Origin: Abelmoschus esculentus
Lineage: Eukaryota; Streptophyta; Magnoliopsida; Malvales; Malvaceae
Direction: 5' to 3'
Assembly (NCBI GenBank): GCA_035048815.1
Contig: JAUCBN010000017.1
Location: forward strand, 9,854,936 to 9,918,935
Length of the DNA: 64,000 nt
Shown: positions 10,910-25,885 of the stretch, in pieces
Position numbering within the stretch: the first letter of the stretch is position 1
Layout of the letters: every line of letters begins with the position of its first letter
Translations under genes and position numbers: made by a program
The notes under the pieces: model-generated
Told to the model about the DNA's origin: nothing
The model's input: the letters and a program-made list of their open reading frames with translations, nothing else
Databases searched by the model: none

Positions 10910-13296
10910 TTCGAACGAAATCTTTATAAAGCCCATTTAGACATGCACGTTTTAATCGAATCAAAACGACAACCAAATTTTATTAAAATCAAATTTTATG
11001 ATTACAAATATTTAATTATTACCTTTCGAACAAAATTATACAGATTAATCTAAAATTTTTAGAATTTTACTAGGTTAAAATTAGAACGGAATCTCTATAA
11101 AGCCCATTTAGACATGCACGTTTTAATCCCAACAAAACGACAACCAAATATTATTAAATCAAATTTTATGAGTTTAAATATTTAATTATGGGCTTTTGAA
11201 CAAAATTATACAGATTAATCTCAAATTTTAAGGTTTTTACTCGATTAAAATTCGAACGGAATCTCTATAAAGCCCATTTAGACATGCACGTTTTAATCGC
11301 ATCAAAACGACAACTAAATTTTATTAAAATCAAATTTTATGATTTCAAATATTTAATTATTAGCTTTTGAATAAAATTATACAGATTAATCTGAAATTTT
11401 CAGAATTTTACTCGGTTAAGATTAGAATGAAATCTCTATAAAGCCCATTTAGACATGAACGTTTTAATCCCAACAAAACGACAACCAAATTTTATTAAAT
11501 CAAATTTTACGAGTTTAAATATTTAATTATGGGCTTTTGAACAAAATTATAAAGATTAATCTCAAATTTTAAGGTTTTTACTCGGTTAAAATTCGAACGG
11601 ATTCTCTATAGAGCACATTTAGACATGCTCGTATTAATCGCATCAAAACGACAACCAAATGTTATTAAATCAAATTTTATGAGTTCAAATAGTTAATTAT
11701 AGGCTTTTTAACAAAATTATATAGATTAATCACAAATTTTCAGCTTTTTACTCGGTTAAAATTCGAACGGAATCTCTATAAAGCCCATTTAGATATGCAC
11801 ATTTTAATCGCATCAACACGATAACGAAATTTTATTAAAATCAAATTTTATGATTTCAAATATTTAATTATTAGCTTTTGAACAAAATTATACAGATTAA
11901 TCTAAAATTTTTAGAATTTTACTCGGTTAAAATTAGAACGGAATCTCTATAAAGCCCATTTGAAGAAGCACGTTTTAATCCCAACAATAAGAAAAAATAT
12001 TATTAGATCATATTTTATGAGTTTAAATATTTAATTATGGGCTTTTGAACAAAATTATACAGATTAATCTCAAATTTTAAGGTTTTTACTCAGTTAAAAT
12101 TCGAACGGATTCTCTATAGAGCACATTTAGACATGCTCGTATTAATCGCATCAAAAAGACAACCAAATGTTATTAAATTAAATTTTATAAGTTCAAATAG
12201 TTAATTATAGGCTTTTGAACAAAATTATACAGATTAATCTCAAATTTTCAGCTTTTCACTCGGTTAAAATTTGAACGGAATCTCTATAAAGCCCATTTAG
12301 ACATACACGTTTTAATCGCATCAAAACGATAACAAAATTTTATTAAAATCAAATTTTATGATTACAAATATTTAATTATTACCTTTCGAACAAAATTATA
12401 CAGATTAATCTGAAATTTTTAGAATTTTACTTGGTTAAAATTAGAACGGAATCTCTATAAAGCCCATTTAGACATGCACGTTTTAATCCCAACAAAACGA
12501 CAACCAAATATTATTACATCAAATTTTATGAGTTTAAATATTTAATTATGGGCTTTTGAACAAAATTATACAGATTAATCTCAAATTTTAAGGTTTTTAC
12601 TCGATTAAAATTCGAACGGAATCTCTATAAAGCTTATTTAGATATGCACGTTTTAATCGCATCAAAACGATAACCAAAATTTATTAACATCAAATTTTAT
12701 GATTTCAAATCTTTAATTATTAGCTTTTGAACAAAATTATACAGATTAATCTGAAATTTTCAGAATTTTACTCGGTTAAAATTAGAACGGAATCTCTATA
12801 ATGCCCATTTAAACAAGCATGTTTAAATCCCAACAAAACGACAACCAAATGTTATTAAATAAAATTTTATGAGTTTAAATATTTAATTATGGACTTTTGA
12901 ACAAAATTATACAGATTAATCTCAAATTTTAAGGTTTTTACTCAGTTAAAATTCGAACAGATTCTCTATAGAGCACATTTAGACATGCTCGTATTAATCG
13001 CATCAAAAAGACAACCAAATGTTATTAAATTAAATTTTATGAGTTCAAATAGTTAATTATAGGCTTTTGAACAAAATTATACAGATTAATCTCAAATTTT
13101 CAGCTTTTCACTCGGTTAAAATTTGAACGGAATCTCTATAAAGCCCATTTAGACATGCACGTTTTAATCGCATCAAAACGACAACCAAATTTTATTAAAA
13201 TCAAATTTTATGATTTCAAATATTTAATTATTAGCTTTTGAACAAAATTATACAGATTAATCTGAAATTTTCAGAATTTTACTCGGTTAAAATTAG

Positions 13297-15150
13297 AATG
13301 AAATCTCTATAAAGCCCATTTAGACATGCACGTTTTAATCCCAACAAAACGACAACCAAATTTTATTAAATCAAATTTTATGAGTTTAAATATTTAATTA
13401 TGGGCTTTTGAACAAAATTATAAAGATTAATCTCAAATTTTAAGGTTTTTACTCGGTTAAAATTTGAACGGATTCTATATAGAGCACATTTAGACATGCT
13501 CGTATTAATCGTATCAAAACGATAACCAAATGTTATTAAATTAAATTTTATGATCTCAAATAGTTAATTATAGGCTTTTTAACAAAATTATATAGATTAA
13601 TCTCAAATTTTCAGCTTTTTACTCGGTTAAAATTCGAACGGAATCTCTATAAAGCCCATTTAGATATGCACGTTTTAATCGCATCAATAGGATAACGGAA
13701 TTTTATTAAAATCAAATTTTATGATTTCAAATATTTAATTATTAGCATTTGAACAAAATTATACAGATTAATCTAAAATTTTCAGAGTTTTACTCGGTTA
13801 AAATTAGAACGGAATCTCTATAAAGCCCATTTAAACAAGCACCTTTTAATCCCAACAATACGAAAAAATATTATTAAATCATATTTTATGAGTTTAAATA
13901 TTTAATTATGGGCTTTTGAACAAAATTATACTGATTAATCTCAAATTTTAAGGTTTTTACCCAGTTAAAATTCGAACGGATTCTCTATAGAGCACATTTA
14001 GACATGCTCGTATTAATCGCATCAAAAAGACAACCAAATGTTATTAAATTAAATTTTATGAGTTCAAATAGTTAATTATAGGCTTTTGAAGAAAATTATA
14101 CAGATTAATCTCAAATTTTCAGCTTTTCACTCGGTTAAAATTTGAACGGAATCTCTATAAAGCCCATTTAGACATGCACGTTTTAATCGCATCAAAACGA
14201 CAACCAAATTTTATTAAAATCAAATTCTATGATTTCAAATATTTAATTATTAGCTTTTGAACAAAATTATACAGATTAATCTAAAATTTTCAGAATTTTA
14301 CTCGGTTAAAATTAGAATGAAATCTCTATAAAGCCCATTTAGACATGCACGTTTTAATCCCAACAAAACGACAACCAAATTTTATTAAATCAAATTTTAT
14401 GAGTTTAAATATTTAATTATGGGCTTTTGAACAAAATTATAAAGATTAATCTCAAATTTTAAGGTTTTTTCTCGGTTAAAATTCGAACGGATTCTATATA
14501 GAGCACATTTAGACATGCTCGTATTAATCGTATCAAAACGATAACCAAATGTTATTGAATTAAATTTTATGATCTCAAATAGTTAATTATAGGCTTTTTA
14601 ACAAAATTATATAGATTAATCTCAAATTTTCAGCTTTTTACTCGGTTAAAATTCGAACGGAATCTCTATAAAGCCCATTTATATATGCACGTTTTAATCG
14701 CATCAATACGATAACGAAATTTTATTAAAATCAAATTTTATGATTTCAAATATTTAATTATTAGCATTTGAACAAAATTATACAGATTACTCTAAAATTT
14801 TCAGAGTTTTACTCGGTTAAAATTAGAACGGAATCTCTATAAAGCCCATTTAAACAAGCACGTTTTAATCCCAACAATACGAAAAAAATATTATTAAATC
14901 ATATTTTATGAGTTTAAATATTTAATTATGGGCTTTTGAATAAAATTATACAGATTAATCTCAAATTTTAAGGTTTTTACTCAGTTAAAATTCGAACGGA
15001 TTCTCTATAGAGCACATTTAGACATGCTCGTATTAATCGCATCAAAAAGACAACCAAATGTTATTAAATTAAATTTTATGAGTTCAAATAGTTAATTATA
15101 GGCTTTTGAACAAAATTATACAGATTAATCTCAAATTTTCAGCTTTTCAC
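13297..15150 (+). repeat. About 1.02-kb (six-monomer) duplication within the 170-bp array
   Basis: Rare variants recur 1020 bp apart, for example ATCGTATCAAAACGATAACC near 13508 and 14528. Blocks of two trimers therefore appear to have been copied together. A further copy of the same variant lies near 16739. Confidence 0.65.
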
Positions 15151-18100
15151 TCGGTTAAAATTTGAACGGAATCTCAATAAAGCCAATTTAGACATATACG
15201 TTTTAATCGCATCAAAACGATAACAAAATTTTATTAAAATCAAATTTTATGATTACAAATATTTAATTATTACCTTTCGAACAAAATTATACAGATTAAT
15301 CTGAAATTTTTAGAATTTTACTAGGTTAAAATTAGAACGGAATCTCTATAAATCCCATTTAGACATGCACGTTTTAATCCCAACAAAACGACACCCAAAT
15401 ATTATTACATCAAATTTTATGAGTTTAAATATTTAATTATGGGCTTTTGAACAAAATTATACAGATTAATCTCAAATTTTATGGTTTTTACTCGATTAAA
15501 ATTCGAACGGAATCTCTATAAAGCCCATTTAGAGATGCACGTTTTAATCGCATCAAAACGACAACCAAATTTAATTAAAAATCAAATTTTATGATTTCAA
15601 ATATTTAATTATTAGCTTTTGAACAAAATTATACAGATTAATCTGAAATTTTCAGAATTTTACTCGGTTAAAATTTGAACGGAATCTCAATAAAGCCTAT
15701 TTAGACATGCACATTTTAATCCCAAAAAAACGACAACCAAATGTTATTAAATAAAATTTTATGAGTTTAAATATTTAATTATGGGCTTTTGAACAAAATT
15801 ATACAGATTAATCTCAAATTTTAAGGTTTTTACTCGTTTAAAATTCGAACGGATTCTATGTAGAGCACATTTAGACATGCTCGTATTAATCGCATCAAAA
15901 CGACAACCAAATGTTTTTAAATTAAATTTTATGAGTTCAAATAGTTAATTATAGGCTTGTGAACAAAATTATACAGATTAATCTAGAATATTCAGAATTT
16001 TACTCGGTTAAAATTAGAATAGAATCTGTATAAAGCCCATTTAAACAAGCACGTTTTAATCCCAACAAAAAGACAAAAAAATGTTATTAAATCAAATTTT
16101 ATGAGTTTAAATATTTAATTATGGGCTTTTAAAAAGTTATACAGATTAATCTCAAATTTTAAGGTTTTTACTCTGTTAAAATTCGAACGGATTCTCTATA
16201 GAGCACATTTAGATATGCTCGTATTAATCGCATCAAAAAGACAACCAAATGTTATTAAATTAAATTTTATGAGTTCAAATAGTTAATTATAGGCTTTTGA
16301 ATAAAATTATACAAATTAATCTCAAATTTTCAGCTTTTCACTCGGTTAAAATTTGAACGGAAACTCTATAAAGCCCATTTAGACATGCACGTTTTAATCG
16401 CATCAAAACGACAACCAAATTTTATTAAAATCAAATTTTATGATTTCAAATATTTAATTATTAGCTTTTGAACAAAATTATACAGATTAATCTAAAATTT
16501 TCAGAATTTTACTCGGTTAAAATTAGAATGAAATCTCTATAAAGCCCATTTAGACATGCACGTTTTAATCCCAACAAAACGACAACCAAATTTTATTAAA
16601 TCAAATTTTATGAGTTTAAATATTTAATTATGGGCTTTTGAACAAAATTATAAAGATTAATCTCAAATTTTAAGGTTTTTACTCGGTTAAAATTCGAACG
16701 GATTCTATATAGAGCACATTTAGACATGCTCGTATTAATCGTATCAAAACGATAACCAAATGTTATTGAATTAAATTTTATGATCTCAAATAGTTAATTA
16801 TAGGCTTTTTAACAAAATTATATAGATTAATCTCAAATTTTCAGCTTTTTACTCGGTTAAAATTCGAACAGAATCTCTATAAAGCCCATTTAGATATGCA
16901 CGTTTTAATCGCATCAATACGATAACGAAATTTTATTAAAATCAAATTTTATGATTTCAAATATTTAATTATTAGCATTTGAACAAAATTATACAGATTA
17001 ATCTAAAATTTTCAGCGTTTTACTCGGTTAAAATTAGAACGGAATCTCTATAAAGCCCATTTAAACAAGCACGTTTTAATCCCAACAATACGAAAAAAAT
17101 ATTATTAAATCATATTTTATGAGTTTAAATATTTAATTATGGGCTTTTGAACAAAATTATACAGATTAATCTCAAATTTTAAGGTTTTTACTCGGTTAAA
17201 ATTCGAACGGATTCTATATAGAGCACATTTAGACATGCTCGTATTAATCGTATCAAAACGATAACCAAATGTTATTAAATTAAATTTTATGATCTCAAAT
17301 AGTTAATTATAGGCTTTTTAACAAAATTATATAGATTAATCTCAAATTTTCAGCTTTTTACTCGGTTAAAATTCGAACAGAATCTCTATAAAGCCCATTT
17401 AGATATGCACGTTTTAATCGCATCAATACGATAACGAAATTTTATTAAAATCAAATTTTATGATTTCAAATATTTAATTATTAGCTTTTAAACAAAATGA
17501 TACAGATTAATCTAAAATTTTCAGAATTTTACTCGGTTAAAATTAGAACGGAATCTCTATAAAGCCCATTTAAACAAGCACGTTTTAATCCCAACAATAA
17601 GAAAAAATATTATTAGATCATATTTTATGAGTTTAAATATTTAATTATGGGCTTTTGAACAAAATTATACAGATTAATCTCAAATTTTAAGGTTTTTACT
17701 CAGTTAAAATTCGAACGGATTCTCTATAGAGCACATTTAGACATGCTCGTATTAATCGCATCAAAAAGACAACCAAATATTATTAAATTAAATTTTATGA
17801 GTTCAAATAGTTAATTATAGGCTTTTGAACAAAATTATACAGATTAATCTCAAATATTAAGCTTTTCACTCGGTTAAAATTTGAACGGAATCTCTATAAA
17901 GCCCATTTGGACATGCACGTTTTAATCGCATCAAAACGACAACCAAATTTTATTAAAATCAAATTTTATGATTTCAAATATTTAATTATTATCTTTTGAA
18001 CAAAATTATACAGATTAATCTTAAATTTTCAGAATTTTACTCGGTTAAAATTAGAATGAAATCTCTATAAATCCCATTTAGACATGCACGTTTTAATCCC

Positions 18101-21100
18101 AACAAAACGACAACCAAATTTTATTAAATCAAATTTTATGAGTTTAAATATTTAATTATGGGCTTTTGAACAAAATTATAAAGATTAATCTCAAATTTTA
18201 AGGTTTTTACTCGGTTAAAATTCGAACGGATTCTATATAGAGCACATTTAGACATGCTCGTATTAATCGCATCAAAACGATAACCAAATGTTATTAAATT
18301 AAATTTTATGAGCTCAAATAGTTAATTATAGGCTTTTTAACAAAATTATACAGATTAATCTCAAATTTTCAACTTTTTACTCGGTTAAAATTCGAACGGG
18401 ATCTCTATAAAGCCCATTTAGATATGCACGATTTAATCGCAACAATACGATAATGAAATTTTATTAAAATCAAATTTTATGATTTCAAATATTTAATTAT
18501 TAGCTTTTGAACAAAATTATACAGATTAATCTAAAATTTTCAGAATTTTACTCAGTTAAAATTAGAACAGAATCTCTATAAAGCCCATTTAAACAAACAC
18601 GTTTTAATCCCAACAATACGAAAAAAATATTATTAAATCATATTTTATGAGTTTAAATATTTAATTATGGGTTTTTGAACAAAATTATACAGATTAATTT
18701 CAAATTTTAAGGTTTTTACTCAGTTAAAATTCGAACTGATTCTATATTGAGCACATTTAGACATGCTCGTATTAATCGCATCAAAACGATAACCAAATGT
18801 TACTAAATTAAATTTTATGAGCTCAAATAGTTAATTATAGGCTTTTTAACAAAATTATACAGATTAATCTCAAATTTTCAGCTTTTTACTCGGTTAAAAT
18901 TCGAACGGAATCTCTATAAAGCCCATTTAGATATGCACATTTTAATCGCATCAAAATGATAACGAAATTTTATTAAAATCAAATTTTATGATTTCAAATA
19001 TTTAATTATTCGCTTTTGAACAAAATTATACAGATTAATCTAAAATTTTCAGAATTCTACTCGGTTAAAATTAGAACGGAATCTCTATAAAGCCCATTTA
19101 AATAAGCACGTTTTAATCCCAACAAAACGAAAAAAAATATTATTAAATCATATTTTATGAGTTTAAATATTTAATTATGGGCATTTGAATAAAATTATGT
19201 AGATTAATCTCAAATTTTAAGGTTTTTACTCGGTTTAAATTCGAACGGATTATCTATAGAGCACATTTAGAGATGTACGTTTTAATCGCATCAAAACGAC
19301 AACCAAATTTTATTAAAATCAAATTTTATTATTTCAAATATTTAATTATTAGCTTTTGAACAAAATTATATAGATAAATCTGAAATTTTTAGAATTTTAT
19401 TAGGTTAAAATTAGAACGAAATCTCTATAAAGCCCATTTAGACATGCACGTTTTAATCTCAACAAAACGAAAATCAAATGTTATTAAATCAAATTTTATT
19501 AGTTTTAATATTTAATTATGGGCTTTTGAATAAAATTATACAGATTAATCTTAAATTTTAAGGTTTTTAATCGGTTAAAATTCGAACGGATTCTCTATAG
19601 AGCACATTTAGACATGCTCGTATTAATCGCATTAAAACGACAACCAAATGTTATTAAATAAAATTTTATGAGTTCAAATAGTTAATTATAGGCTTTTTAA
19701 CAAAATTATACAGATTAATCTCAAATTTTCAGCTTTTTACTCGGTTAAAATTCGAACGGAATCTCTATAAAGCCTATTTAGACATGCACGATTTAATCGC
19801 ATCAAAACGACAACCAAATGTTATTAAATCAAATTTTATGAGTTTAAATATTTAATTATGGGCTTTTGAACAAAATTATACAGATTAATCTAAAATTTTA
19901 AGGTTTTTACTCGGTTAAAATTCGAACGAATTCTCTATAGAGCACATCTAAACATGCTCGTATTAATCGCACCAAAACGATAACCAAATGTTATTAAATT
20001 AAATTTTTAGAGCTCAAATAGTTAATTATAGGCTTTTTAACAAAATTATACATATTAATCTAAAATTTTCAGAATTTTACTCGGTTAAAATTAGAACGGA
20101 TTCTCTATAGAGCACATTTAGACATGCTCGTTTTTATCGCATCAAAACAACAACCAAATGTTATTAAATTAAATTTTATGAGTTCAAATAGTTAATTATA
20201 GGCTTTTGAACAAAATTTTACAGATTAATCTCAAATTTTCAGCTTTTTACTCGGTTAAAATTCGAACGGAATCTCTATAAAACCCATTCAGACATGCACG
20301 TTTTAATCGCCTCAAAACGAAAACCAAAATTTATTAAAATCAAATTTTATGAATTCAAATTTTTAATTATTAGCTTTTGAACAGAATTATACAGATTAAT
20401 CTAAAATTTTCAAAATTTTAGTTGGTTAAAATTAGAATGGAACCTCTATAAAGCCCATTTAGACATGCACGTTTTAATCCCAACAAAACGACAACCAAAT
20501 GTTATTAAATCAAATTTTATTAGTTTAAATATTTAATAATGAGATTTTGAATAAAATTATACAAATTAATCTCAAATTTTAAGGGTTTTACTCGGTAAAA
20601 TTCGAACGGATTCTCTAGAGAGCATATTTAGACATGCTCGTATTAATCGCATTAAAACGACAACCAAATGTTATTAAATTAAATTTTATGAGTTCAAATA
20701 GTTAATTATAAGCTTTTGAAAAAAATTATACAGATTAATCTCAAATTTTCAGCTTTTTAATAGGTTAAAATTCGAACGGAAACTCTATAAAGCCCATTTA
20801 GACATGCACGTTTTAATCGCATCAACACGACAACCAAATTTTATTGAAATCAAATTTTACGATTTCAAATATTTAATTATTAGCTTTTGAACAAAATTAT
20901 ACAGATTAATCTGAAATTTTCAGAATTTTACTCGGTTAAAATTAGAACGGAATCTCTATAAAGCCCATTTAGACATGCACGTTTTAATCCCAACAAAACG
21001 GCAACCAAATGTTATTAAATTAAATTTTATGAGTTCAAATGGTTAATTATAGGATTTTGAACAAAATTATACAAATTAATCTCAAATTTTATGCTTTTTA

Positions 21101-23340
21101 CTAGATTAAAATTCGAACGGAATCTCTATAAAGCCCATTTAGACATGCACGTTTTAATCGCATCCAAACGACAACCAAATTTTATAATTTCAAATATTTA
21201 ATTATTAGCTTTTGAACAAAATTATACAGATTAATCTAAAATTTTCAGAATTTTACTCGGTTAAAATTAGAATGGAATCTCTATAAAGCCCATTTAGACA
21301 TGCACGTTTTAATCCCAAAAAAACGATAACCAAATGTTATTAAATCAAATTTTATGAGTTTAAATATTTAATTATGGGCTTTTGAATAAAATTATACAGA
21401 TTAATCTCAAATTTTCAGAATTTTACTCGGTTAAAATTAGAACGGATTCTCTATAGAGCAGATTTAGACATGCTCGTATTAATCGCATCAAAACAAAAAC
21501 CAAATGTTATTAAATTAAATTTTATGAGTTCAAATAGTTAATTATAGGCTTGTGAACAAAATTATACAGATTAATCTCAAATTTTCAGCTTTTTACTCGG
21601 TTAAAATTTGAACTGAATCTCTATAAAGCCCATTTAGATATGCACGTTTTAATCGCCTAAAAACGACAACCAAATTTTTTTAAAATCAAATTTTATGATT
21701 TCAAATATTTAATTATTAGGTTTTGAACAGAATTATACAGATTAATCTGAAATTTTCAGAATTTTACTCGGTTAAAATTAGAACGGAATCTCTATAAAGC
21801 CCATTTAGATATGCACGTTATAATCGCCTAAAAACGACAACCAAATTTTATTAAAATCAAATTTTTTGATTTCAAATATTTAATTATTAGGTTTTGAACA
21901 GAATTATACAGATTAATCTGAAATTTTCAGAATTTTACTCGGTTAAAATTAGAACGGAATCTCTAAAAAGTCCATTAAGACATGCACGTTTTAATCCCAA
22001 CAAAACGACAACCAAATGTTATTAAATCAAATTTTATGAGTTTAAATATTTAATTATGGGCTTTTGAATAAAATTGTACAGATTAATCTCAAATTTTAAG
22101 GTTTTTACTCGGTTAAAATTAGAACGGAATCTCTATAAAGTCCATTTAGACATGCACGTTTTAATCGCAACAAAACGACAACCAAAAGTTATTAAATAAA
22201 ATTTTATGAGTTTAAATATTTAATTATGGGCTTTTGAACAAAATTATACAGATTAATCTAAAATTTTAAGGTTTTTACTCGGTTAAAATTCGTATGGGTT
22301 CTCTATAGAGCATATTTAGACATGCTCGTATTAATCGCCTCGAAACGACAACCAAATGTTATAAAATTAAATTTTATGAGTTCAAATAGTTAATTATAGG
22401 CTTTCAAACAAAATTATACAGATTAATCTCAAATTTTCAGCCTTTTACTCAGTTAAAATTCGAACGGAATCTTTATAAAGCCCATTTAGACATGCACGTT
22501 TTAATCGCCTCAAAACGACAAACAAATTTTATTAAATACAAATTTTATGATTTTAAATATTTAATTATTAGCTTTTGAACAAAAGTATACAGATTAATCT
22601 GAAATTTTCAGAATTTTAATCGATTAAAATTAGAACGGAATCTCTATAAAGCCCACTTAGACATTCACGTTTTAATCCCAACAAAACGACAACCAAATGT
22701 TATTAAATCAAATTTTATAATTTTAAATAATTAATTATGGGATTTTGAACAAAATTATACAGATTAATCTCAAATTTTAAGGTTTTCACTCGGTTAAAAT
22801 TCGGACGGATTCTCTATAGAGCATATTTAGAAATGCTCGTATCAATCGCATCAAAACGACAAACAAATGTTATTAAATTAAATTTTATGAGTTCAAATAG
22901 TTAATTATAGGCTTTTGAACAAAATTATATAGATTAATCTAAAATTTTCAGCTTTTTACTCGGTTAAAATTCGAACGGAATCTCTATAAAGCCGATTTAG
23001 ACATGCACGTTTTAATCGCCTCAAAAAGACAGCCAAATTTTATTAAAATCAAATTTTATGATTTTAAATATTTAATTATTAGCTTTTGAACAAAATTATA
23101 CAGATTAAACTGAAATTTTCAGAATTTTACTCGGTTAAAATTAGAATGAAATCTCTATAACGCCCATTTAGACATGCACGTTTTAATCCCAACAAAACGA
23201 CAACAAAATTTTATTAAATCAAATTTTATGAGTTTAAATATTTAATTATGGGCTTTTGAACAAAATTATAAAGATTAATCTCAAATTTTAAGGTTTTTAC
23301 TCGGTTAAAATTCGAACGGATTCTATATAGAGCACATTTA

Positions 23341-24660
23341 GACATGCACGTTTTAATCGCCTCAAAACGACAACCAAATTTTATTAAAACCAAATTTTAT
23401 GATTTTGAAATATTTAATTATTATCTTTTGAACAAAATTATACAGATTAATCTAAAATTTTTAGAATTTTACTCGGTTAAAATTAGAACGGAATCTCTAT
23501 AAAGCCCATTTAGACATGCACGTTTTAATGCCAACAAAACAACAACCAAATGTTATTAAATCAAATTTTATGAGTTTAAATATTTAATTATGGGATTTTG
23601 AACAAAATTATACAGATTAATCTCAAATTTTAAGGTTTTCACTCGGTTAAAATTTGAACGGATTCTCTATAGAGCACATTTAGACATGCTCGTATTAATC
23701 GCATCAAAACGACAACCAAATGTTATTAAATTAAATTGTATGAGTTCAAATAGTTAATTATAGGCTTTTGAACAAAATTATACAGATTAATCTCAAATTT
23801 TAAGGTTTTTACTTGGTTAAAATTCGAATGGATTCTCTATAGAGCCCATTTAGATATGCTCGTATTAATCGCATCAAAATGAAAACCAAATATTATTAAA
23901 TTAAATTTTATGAGTTCAAATAGTTAATTATAGGCTTGTGAACAAAACTATACAGATTAATCTCAAATTTTCAGCTTTTTACTCGGTTAAAATTAAAACG
24001 GAATCTCTATAAAGCCCATTTAGACATGCACGTTTTAATCGCCTCAAAACGACAACCAAATTTTATTAAAACCAAATTTTATGATTTTGAAATATTTAAT
24101 TATTAGCTTTTGAACAAAATTATACAGATTAATCTAAAATTTTTAGAATTTTACTCGGTTAAAATTAGAACGGAATCTCTATAAAGCCCATTTAGACATG
24201 CACGTTTTAATCCCAACAAAACAACAACCAAATGTTTTTAAATCAAATTTTATGAGTTTAAATATTTAATTATGGGACTTTGAACAAAATTATACAGATT
24301 AATCTCAAATTTTAAGGTTTTCACTCGGTTAAAATTTGAACGGATTCTCTATAGAGCACATTTAGACATGCTCGTATTAATCGCATCAAAACGACAACCA
24401 AATGTTATTAAATTAAATTTTATGAGTTCAAATAGTTAATTATAGGCTTTTGAACAAAATTATACAGATTAATCTCAAATTTTAAGGTTTTTACTTGGTT
24501 AAAATTCGAATGGATTCTCTATAGAGCCCATTTAGATATGCTCGTATTAATCACATCAAAATGAAAACCAAATATTATTAAATTAAATTTTATGAGTTCA
24601 AATAGTTAATTATAGGCTTGTGAACAAAACTATACAGATTAATCTCAAATTTTCAGCTTT
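23341..24660 (+). repeat. 682-bp (four-monomer) tandem duplication within the 170-bp array
   Basis: The rare variant ATTTTATGATTTTGAAATAT occurs near 23394 and again 682 bp later, and the variant GTGAACAAAACTATACAG occurs near 23938 and 24620, also 682 bp apart. Sequence between them is almost identical, so this is a recent duplication that breaks the trimer order. Confidence 0.75.
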
Positions 24661-25224
24661 TTACTAGGTTAAAATTCGAACGGAATCTCTATAAAGCCCA
24701 TTTAAACATGCACGTTTTAATCGCATTAAAACGACAACCAAATTTTTTTAAATTCAAATTTTATGATTTCAAATATTTAATTATTAGCTTTTGAACAAAA
24801 TTATACAGATTAATCTGAAATTTTCAGAATTTTACTCGGTTAAAATTAGAACAGAATCTCTATAAAGCCCATTCAGACATGCACGTTTTAGTCCCAACAA
24901 AATGACAACCAAATATTATTAAATCAAATTTTATGAGTTTAAATGTTTAATTATGGGCTTTTGAACAAAATTATACAGATTAATCTCAAATTTTAAGGTT
25001 TTTACTCGGTTAAATTCGAACGGATTCTTTATAGAGCACAAATTATAGGCTTTTGAACAAAATTATATAGATTAATCTCAAATTTTCAGCTTTTTACTCG
25101 GTTAAAATTCAAACGAAATATCTATAAAGCCCATTTAGACATGCACATTTTAATCGCATCAAAAGGATAACCAAATTTTATTAAAATCAAATTTTATGAT
25201 TTCAAATATTTAGTTATTAGCTTT

Positions 25225-25484
25225 TTATTTGGGGCCACTCCCCGCCTAGTGAAATTCTTATCCATTCGGTTGGTGTAGTCCTTGTAAAGCTGTCACATGG
25301 TGCCTACAATTAATCCTCTTATGTTATTAATTAATGCAAGTTATATGCTTGAAAATGCATGAGATGAAAATACATGAGTAAATGCATGAGATGAACAATG
25401 CATGAATGTACTTAAAGGTATTAATCACGCTAGTGATCACCCTTTGAGCAACTTTCATCGATTGAGAGATCTTAATGCCCCTTT
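25225..25484 (-). other. Gene-free stretch next to the satellite, with ATGCATGA repeats
   Basis: The satellite stops near 25224. The next 100 bp show no known motif. At 25345-25410 AATGCATGAGATGAA-type repeats occur, like those at 7965-8120. Confidence 0.5.
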
Positions 25485-25885
25485 GTTATTATTATTATTT
25501 TTTTTATTTTCTTTTTCTTTCTTTTTCTTCTCTCGATTTTTTTTCTTTATTTTTCTTTATTCTTTTTCTTTTCTTCTACCCTCTTTTCCTTATATTTTTA
25601 CTTCCATATTCTTCTTTTTTTTCTTTTTCTCTCAATTTTTCTTTTTCTCATTGTTTTTTTTCTTTCTATTTCTCTTATTTTCTCTTCTCTTTTTTTTTCT
25701 CTCTCCTTTTTCCTAATCTCTCAATTTTTATTCCTTCCAACCTCTTTCTTTTCATTGTTTTTTTTTTCTTTTTTTTCAAATCTTCTGTCATTTTTCCTTT
25801 TCTTCCTTTCTCAAATTTCTATTGTTTCTTTCTAATTTTCTATTTTTCCTTTCTTTCTCTTATTTTTCTATTTTTTACTCTAATC
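25485..25885 (+). repeat. Polypyrimidine tract next to the 5' region of the minus-strand element
   Basis: About 400 bp of T/C-rich sequence. Frames over it (25402-25716, 25475-25933) encode only Phe/Leu/Ser/Tyr runs. It follows an ATGCATGA module, exactly as 8120-8415 does. Confidence 0.88.

Larger units (their letters stand above)
10910..25224 (+). repeat. 170-bp AT-rich satellite array, forward orientation, trimeric higher-order repeat
   Basis: About 84 monomers of 170-171 bp over 14.3 kb. Each has a core like CTATAAAGCCCATTTAGACA and a TACAGATTAATCT motif. Three monomer types are told apart by linked variants: type 1 AATCCCAACAAAACG with TTAATTATGGGC; type 2 AATCGCATCAAAACG with TTAATTATTAGC; type 3 ATGCTCGTATTAATCG with TTAATTATAGGC. 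Types usually follow in the order 1-3-2, giving a period near 511 bp: the type 2 motif GATTTCAAATATTTAATTAT lies at 11341, 11852, 13212 and 13723. Some stretches skip a monomer (12360 to 12701 is 341 bp). Divergence is greater towards the 19-25 kb side. No open frames of note. Confidence 0.95.
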
